Assembly: GCA_964547975.1 (NCBI GenBank) | Contig: CAZJRM010000051.1 | Coordinates: forward strand, 1-25,678 | DNA length: 25,678 nt | Direction of reading: 5' to 3' | Source: CAYJPV01 sp964547975 | Lineage (GTDB): Bacteria; Acidobacteriota; Vicinamibacteria; Vicinamibacterales; JAKQTR01 | Shown here: positions 22,601-25,678 of the stretch, piece after piece | Numbering within the stretch: position 1 is the stretch's first letter | Layout: every line of letters begins with the position of its first letter | The notes under the pieces: model-generated | The model's database searches: none | Seen by the model: only the letters and a program-made list of their open reading frames with translations | What the model was told of the DNA's origin: nothing | Translations under genes and position numbers: made by a program

Positions 22601-23091
22601 CAGTACTGGCGGCTGCGTCGCCGTCGGGCACGACGAACGTCAAGGTCGACAACACCACGGGGTTCGCGGCCGGACAGTCGGTGCAGGTCGGCGTCGGCGC
22701 CAACGCTGAAACAGCGACCATCGCGAACGTCGGCACGGCGGGCGCGAGCACGTCGAGCGTGGCCACGGTCGCAGGCGCGATGGCCATTCCCGTGACGAGC
22801 ACCACGGGTTTCGTCGTCGGCCAGGTCGTTGCCGTGGGTAGCGGCGCCCAGGCTGAAACGGCCACCGTCACGGCCATCGGGCGCGCGTTCGGCGCGCCTG
22901 GCGGACCGCGCCGCGGCGGGACACTCACGCTCGCGGCGCCGCTGAAACGCGGCTACGCGGCGAACACGCCCGTGTCGGGCACGGGGCTCACGTTCACCGC
23001 GCCGCTGACACGTGCGCACGGCGCCGCCACGCAGATCGGCGCGGGCGTTCCGACGCCAGGCGGACCGAACAAGTACACGGCCAGCCGCTGA
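19639..23091 (+). CDS. Secreted GH54-type alpha-L-arabinofuranosidase with NEW3 and split lamin-tail domains
   Basis: The 1150-residue protein starts at ATG 19639; the frame stays open upstream but the signal peptide ('MKTTSLTALMVALALTGADS') begins here. Residues 36-362 match the GH54 catalytic domain of Aspergillus AbfB: 'GPCDIYAAAGAPCVAAHSTT', the vicinal cysteines C200-C201 in 'GCCFDYGNAE', nucleophile E220 in 'GTMETTYYGN', and acid/base D323 in 'GGDNS'. The other two disulphide pairs (C37/C47, C105/C110) are also kept. GH54 enzymes release arabinose from arabinoxylan and arabinan. The fungal CBM42 is missing. Instead there is a NEW3-like domain (about 380-475), then a lamin-tail domain starting at 'VTINEFRVSAG' (485) that is interrupted by repeats at 562-872 and 988-1136 and closes with 'PTPGGPN'. 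An extra Cys pair (C251, C260) sits in a loop absent from the paralogue. Confidence 0.92.
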   Translation: MKTTSLTALMVALALTGADSAMYSQAASAPPRPQGPCDIYAAAGAPCVAAHSTTRALYASYSGPLYQVLRQSDGKTLDIGVVPSSATPMPDPGGYANAAAQDAFCANTYCWISIIYDQSPKQNHLVQAPRGGFAGPAMGGFNNLPVADMAPVTIMGHKVYGVFIEPGMGLRQNDVKGTAVDDQAEGQYWVINGHHYNSGCCFDYGNAETDSRDDGNGTMETTYYGNAPWWYRGSGPGPWIMTDQENNLVGCVNADGSKVCKDLPTITWRFVTAMAKGEPHHWTSLGGDAQRGTLKVMFDGPRIDHTYDPMRKQGAILLGNGGDNSVGSQGTFYEGAMTAPGTFPSDATDQRIQANVVAAKYDVARVSVAPASATAQLPGLQTFAPGSTRETTVTFTNTTGAPLSEVTIGLTVPKGWTASVAGTGKASSTVASVAPGALVSTTFKVTSNATPYNGDMVGRVSWKPAGGAVAQSETAVQKVRNVSAVTINEFRVSAGSPSNPTDTFIELYNGGTTTVDLSNWTLTQHQTQLPAFSAITIPAGTKLPAKGFYLLGLANSGLAVPARVGDKTIHVRSVAGLAVGDAITIGSGQSAETRTIAALGTAAGAPTPLWQPLPDGPVITMPVGSTNVPVTSIAGFEVGQKIGIGYGATYPTIAKATERYEVVTVTAVGKQGTQAFLAVDAAPGQTNIKVTAVADISAGDTIRMDVETVGYGIETVTVTKVGTAASRGALAADAPAGATSIVVRGRGPLTGYTVGDKMTVGTPANQQTVTITTVGTAGPTGTPVEFTPALAVNHLGREDVVAHGTGLDLTAPLKFKHAANMPFSARGTGLTFTPATAFAHSSNEPVLALGSGITLDRPLTRAHGIEEPVRNPKVTVAGYQGSPAPQQWFGGPALSNSAGAMILRNAAGLVVDSLNYGLLVDPWAAEGYQGESGFEKSGCLVPTPGVNAGGGPFAIAVTTNTPHRSAGRRADGTDTDSNCADFAVQAAAVLAAASPSGTTNVKVDNTTGFAAGQSVQVGVGANAETATIANVGTAGASTSSVATVAGAMAIPVTSTTGFVVGQVVAVGSGAQAETATVTAIGRAFGAPGGPRRGGTLTLAAPLKRGYAANTPVSGTGLTFTAPLTRAHGAATQIGAGVPTPGGPNKYTASR
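21322..22254 (+). repeat. Protein-level repeat array A inside the lamin-tail domain
   Basis: Residues 562-872 hold several diverged units of about 40-50 residues with a core like 'VTSIAGFEVGQKIGIG' followed by 'TVTAVGK', at about 564, 623, 686 and 738. After them come shorter units of about 20-30 residues of the type 'GTGLTFTPATAFAHSSNEPV' and 'GSGITLDRPLTRAHGIEEPV'. The array begins just after the 'FYLLGLANSGLAVPA' strand and ends before 'GYQGSPAPQQWFGGP'. Confidence 0.75.
22600..23046 (+). repeat. Protein-level repeat array B inside the lamin-tail domain
   Basis: Residues 988-1136 contain two more units with the 'GFAAGQSVQVGVGANAETAT' and 'GFVVGQVVAVGSGAQAETAT' core and two short 'PLxRxHxA' type units. 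The array lies between 'NCADFAVQAA' and 'VPTPGGPN', which are normally adjacent in the last loop of a lamin-tail domain. Units here resemble each other more than those in array A, suggesting later duplication. Confidence 0.75.
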
Positions 23092-23124
23092 CCCCTGAAA
23101 TGGGTTGACGTTGTTCGAGGTGGC

Positions 23125-23168
23125 GCAGGGCTTCAGCCCTGCGGAGAATGGCAGGCCTGAAGGCCCGC
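23125..23168. repeat. Two palindromes with TTCA and TGAA loops between the arabinofuranosidase genes
   Basis: The first (23125-23142) has a perfect 7-bp stem GCAGGGC/GCCCTGC with a TTCA loop. The second (23151-23168) has a 7-pair stem with one mismatch and a TGAA loop. They are in opposite orientation, 8 bases apart, and fill the middle of the 124-base spacer. They could end transcription of the first gene, though neither has a T-run. Confidence 0.75.
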
Positions 23169-23215
23169 CCCACACCAGCACAAAGTAAGTTCCCGCGTTG
23201 CGGCGGAGGACAGAG

Positions 23216-25678
23216 ATGAAGACGAAGGCGACGCGGTCGCTGATGCTCGGAGTGTGCGCCGGATTCATCGGCACCCTGGCGGCGGCGAACGGCCAGGGCG
23301 GCGCCGCGCCGCCTCGTCCGCAAGGTCCGTGCGACATCTATGCGGCCGCCGGCACGCCATGTGTGGCGGCCCATTCGACCACACGCGCGTTGTTGGCGTC
23401 CTACACCGGCCCGCTCTACCAGGTGAGACGATCGTCGGACGATCACACGCTCGACATCGGGGTCGTCGCGGCGTCGACGTCGCCGGTGCCCAACGCCGGC
23501 GGTTATGCCGACGCAGCCACGCAGGACACCTTCTGCGCGAACACGCTCTGTGTCATCAACCTCATCTACGACCAGTCGGGCCAGGGCAATCATCTTCGGC
23601 AGGCGCCGCCAGGCCCGCTTTTCCCCGGGCCTGCGAAAGGGGCGTTCGACACGCAGCCCATCGCGGACATGGCGCCGGTGACACTCGGCGGTCACAAGGT
23701 GTACGGCGTCTTCATGATGCCGGGCATGGGGTTCCGCAACAACGACGCGACCGGCCTGGCCATCGATGACGAACCCGAGGGCATCTACTACGTCGTCGAC
23801 GGCACGCACTATGACAGCGGCTGCTGTTTCGACTACGGCAACGCCTCGACGAACGGGCGTGCCGTGGGCACCGGCACGATGGAAACCACGTACTTCGGCA
23901 CGTCCACCAACTGGGGGCGCGGCAGCGGTCCGGGGCCGTGGATCATGGCCGACATGGAAGCGGGCCTGTTCTCGGGGTACGACGCGAAACTGAACGAGGG
24001 CAGCCCCACCATCGATGCCTGGCGGTTCGTGACGGCCGTCGTCAACGGCGGCGGCGGCAACCGGTGGACCCTGCGCGGCGGCAACGCGCAGCAAGGCGCG
24101 CTGCAGACGTTCTACAGCGGCGTCCGCCCGGGATCGCGCGCCAACAGCGCCTACTTCCCCATGCACAAGCAGGGCGCGATCCTGCTCGGCATCGGCGGCG
24201 ACAACGGCAACGGGTCGGCCGGCACGTTCTACGAAGGTGTCATGACGAGCGGCTATCCGACGGACGCGGCCACCGACGCCGTGCAGGCCAACATCGTGGC
24301 GGCGCGGTACGGCGTGTCGCGCGTCGCCCTGTCGCGCGTGACCACGTTCACGCCCGGGGCTTCGCAGGACGTCACGGTGACGTTCACGAATCCGGCCGAG
24401 TCCGCGGCGTCGGGCGTCACGCTGAGCGTCTCGTTACCGCCGGAATGGACGGCCACGTCGGAAACGGGCCACGCGTCGGTCAACGTCACGACACCGATCG
24501 CGCCGGGCGCCAGCGTCGGCGCGCGTTTCCGCGTAACCGCGCCGTCAACGACCGGTGCCGGATTCATGACCGCCCGCGTCGGGTGGGTCGATCCACGCAG
24601 CCGGCGGACACTGACGGACACACTGCCCCAGCGCGTGCGAAACGTGTTCCCCGTCACGATCAACGAAGTGCGCTTCGGCACCACCACGAATCCGACCGAT
24701 CAGTTCATCGAGCTCTACAACGCGTCAGGCAGGCCCGTCGACCTCTCCGGCTGGCGTCTCATCAACACGCAGAGCCAGTGGGCGCCGGTCACACTCGCGA
24801 CCATTCCGCCAGGAACAACGCTCGGCAGTCGCGCGTTCTACCTGCTCGGTCTCTCGGGCTCGGGCCTCGCGGCCCCGGCACACGTCGGCGATACGGTCAT
24901 TAATGTCAGGAGCACCGCCGGATTCGCCGTCGGCCAGACGGTGGACGTCGAAGGTGAGCACCGGACTATCACGTCAGTCAGCACAGCAGCCGCACCGCTC
25001 ACGACCGTCTTCCTTCCGGTGTCGACGTGGCCCTGGTTGACGATCCCGGCGGGATCGACGAATCTGCCGGTCACGAACGCCACGGGTTTCGAGGTCGGTC
25101 AGAAGATCGGAATCGACATCGGCGGGCAGTACGAACTGGCCGTGGTGACGGCCGTCGGCAAGGCGGCCACCCAGACCACGCTCGCCGCGGCCGCTACGAT
25201 TGGCGCAACGCGTATCACGCTGACCGCAGGGGCGGACGTGAGCGTGGGCGACACGCTGACGATTGGCACGGGCGGGCGGAAGGAACGCGCGAGGGTCTCG
25301 GGCATTGTCGCGCGAGCGCAGAACGGCGTCGAGATCCAGCTGGCGACGCCACTGACGCGCGATCACCGGGCGGGCATCGACGTGTCCGACATCGGGACCG
25401 GCATCAGCTTCTCGCCGGCCACGGCGTTCGTGCATCGGAGCGGCGACGCCGTGCAGGCCCTCGGCGGCGGCCTCACGCTCGACAGGCCGCTGGCGAAGCG
25501 CCACGACTACGGCGCGCCTGTCGTCAACACGGCCGCCACGGCCGCCGGCTACCAGGGTTCGCCGACGCCCCACCAGTGGTTCGGCGGGCCCCTCTCGACA
25601 AGGGCCGGTTCCCTCGCGCTGGTGGACGCCGGAGGACTCGTCGTCGTGGACGCGATGGTCTACGGGTCGCAGCAGAGC
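23216..25678 (+). CDS. Second secreted GH54-type alpha-L-arabinofuranosidase (3' end outside window)
   Basis: The frame is open for 821 codons from ATG 23216 to the window edge; GGAGGA five bases upstream fixes the start. It is a paralogue of the preceding gene with the same domain order. A signal peptide (about 1-27) is followed by a GH54 catalytic domain (38-366) with C203-C204 in 'GCCFDYGNAS', nucleophile E223 in 'GTMETTYFGT' and acid/base D329 in 'GGDNG'. Then come a NEW3-like domain (about 375-475) and a lamin-tail domain from 'VTINEVRFGTT' (480), interrupted by repeats from about 557. It resumes at 'GYQGSPTPHQWFGGP' (778), as in the first enzyme. It lacks the paralogue's extra Cys pair and reads closer to the fungal enzyme around 250-265. 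Two copies may differ in linkage or substrate preference; that is inference. Confidence 0.92.
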   Translation, partial: MKTKATRSLMLGVCAGFIGTLAAANGQGGAAPPRPQGPCDIYAAAGTPCVAAHSTTRALLASYTGPLYQVRRSSDDHTLDIGVVAASTSPVPNAGGYADAATQDTFCANTLCVINLIYDQSGQGNHLRQAPPGPLFPGPAKGAFDTQPIADMAPVTLGGHKVYGVFMMPGMGFRNNDATGLAIDDEPEGIYYVVDGTHYDSGCCFDYGNASTNGRAVGTGTMETTYFGTSTNWGRGSGPGPWIMADMEAGLFSGYDAKLNEGSPTIDAWRFVTAVVNGGGGNRWTLRGGNAQQGALQTFYSGVRPGSRANSAYFPMHKQGAILLGIGGDNGNGSAGTFYEGVMTSGYPTDAATDAVQANIVAARYGVSRVALSRVTTFTPGASQDVTVTFTNPAESAASGVTLSVSLPPEWTATSETGHASVNVTTPIAPGASVGARFRVTAPSTTGAGFMTARVGWVDPRSRRTLTDTLPQRVRNVFPVTINEVRFGTTTNPTDQFIELYNASGRPVDLSGWRLINTQSQWAPVTLATIPPGTTLGSRAFYLLGLSGSGLAAPAHVGDTVINVRSTAGFAVGQTVDVEGEHRTITSVSTAAAPLTTVFLPVSTWPWLTIPAGSTNLPVTNATGFEVGQKIGIDIGGQYELAVVTAVGKAATQTTLAAAATIGATRITLTAGADVSVGDTLTIGTGGRKERARVSGIVARAQNGVEIQLATPLTRDHRAGIDVSDIGTGISFSPATAFVHRSGDAVQALGGGLTLDRPLAKRHDYGAPVVNTAATAAGYQGSPTPHQWFGGPLSTRAGSLALVDAGGLVVVDAMVYGSQQS
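24884..25531 (+). repeat. Repeat array inside the lamin-tail domain of the second paralogue
   Basis: Residues about 557-772 hold diverged units with cores 'STAGFAVGQTVDVEG', 'NATGFEVGQKIGIDIG' and 'GADVSVGDTLTIGTG', then short units such as 'GGGLTLDRPLAKRHDYGAPV'. The entry and exit points in the lamin-tail domain are the same as for array A of the first paralogue. It is about 95 residues shorter. Confidence 0.7.

Noticed and set aside
23092..23215. Recombination junction or pseudogene between the two arabinofuranosidase genes
   Set aside because: The spacer is short and non-coding with two palindromes; both flanking genes have intact starts and the first has an intact end.
21475..23337. Long minus-strand open frame opposite the first arabinofuranosidase tail
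   Set aside because: It has no recognisable domain and is Arg-rich throughout; the plus strand carries coherent repeats and lamin-tail segments.

Overview
The window is GC-rich, gene-dense bacterial chromosome with ordinary two-strand operon structure. High GC, secreted DUF885 and type-B esterase enzymes, a MacA/FtsX permease cluster, a DUF2934 protein, a LigD without Ku beside it, and spacers full of heptamer arrays and small palindromes suggest a soil Acidobacteriota, perhaps the Vicinamibacteria. That placement is inference from gene content; no rRNA or other phylogenetic marker is present, and no prophage, transposase, CRISPR array or integrase was seen.

Left part (1-9544) is almost all minus-strand. 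It holds a pseudokinase-like protein running off the left edge; a tRNA-His on the plus strand; a DinB-fold protein; a two-gene amino-acid-type ABC importer (substrate-binding protein fused to permease, then an ATPase overlapping by 4 bases); and an efflux-type cluster of a MacA-like adaptor and two MacB/FtsX-type permeases with no ATPase gene. The middle (9853-15540) holds a DUF2934 protein and a two-domain LigD on the plus strand, an Nramp metal transporter with a universal stress protein on the minus strand, a small membrane protein, and divergently an ECF sigma factor overlapping a tiny one-helix membrane protein (candidate anti-sigma).

The right part (15687-25678) looks like a polymer-degradation locus. 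A secreted type-B carboxylesterase and a secreted DUF885 hydrolase run leftward from a clear promoter overlapped by a LacI-family-type operator. Running rightward are two tandem, paralogous, secreted GH54-type alpha-L-arabinofuranosidases. Their catalytic domain is like that of the fungal enzymes, but the fungal arabinose-binding C-terminus is replaced by a NEW3-like domain and a lamin-tail domain split by long arrays of short repeats. The second paralogue runs off the right edge.

Two kinds of non-coding repeat cross the window. Five spacers carry degenerate tandem arrays with a 7-base period, several starting or ending exactly at stop or start codons. A second family consists of short palindromes with a TGAA/TTCA loop at five places, one of them inside the ligD coding sequence.
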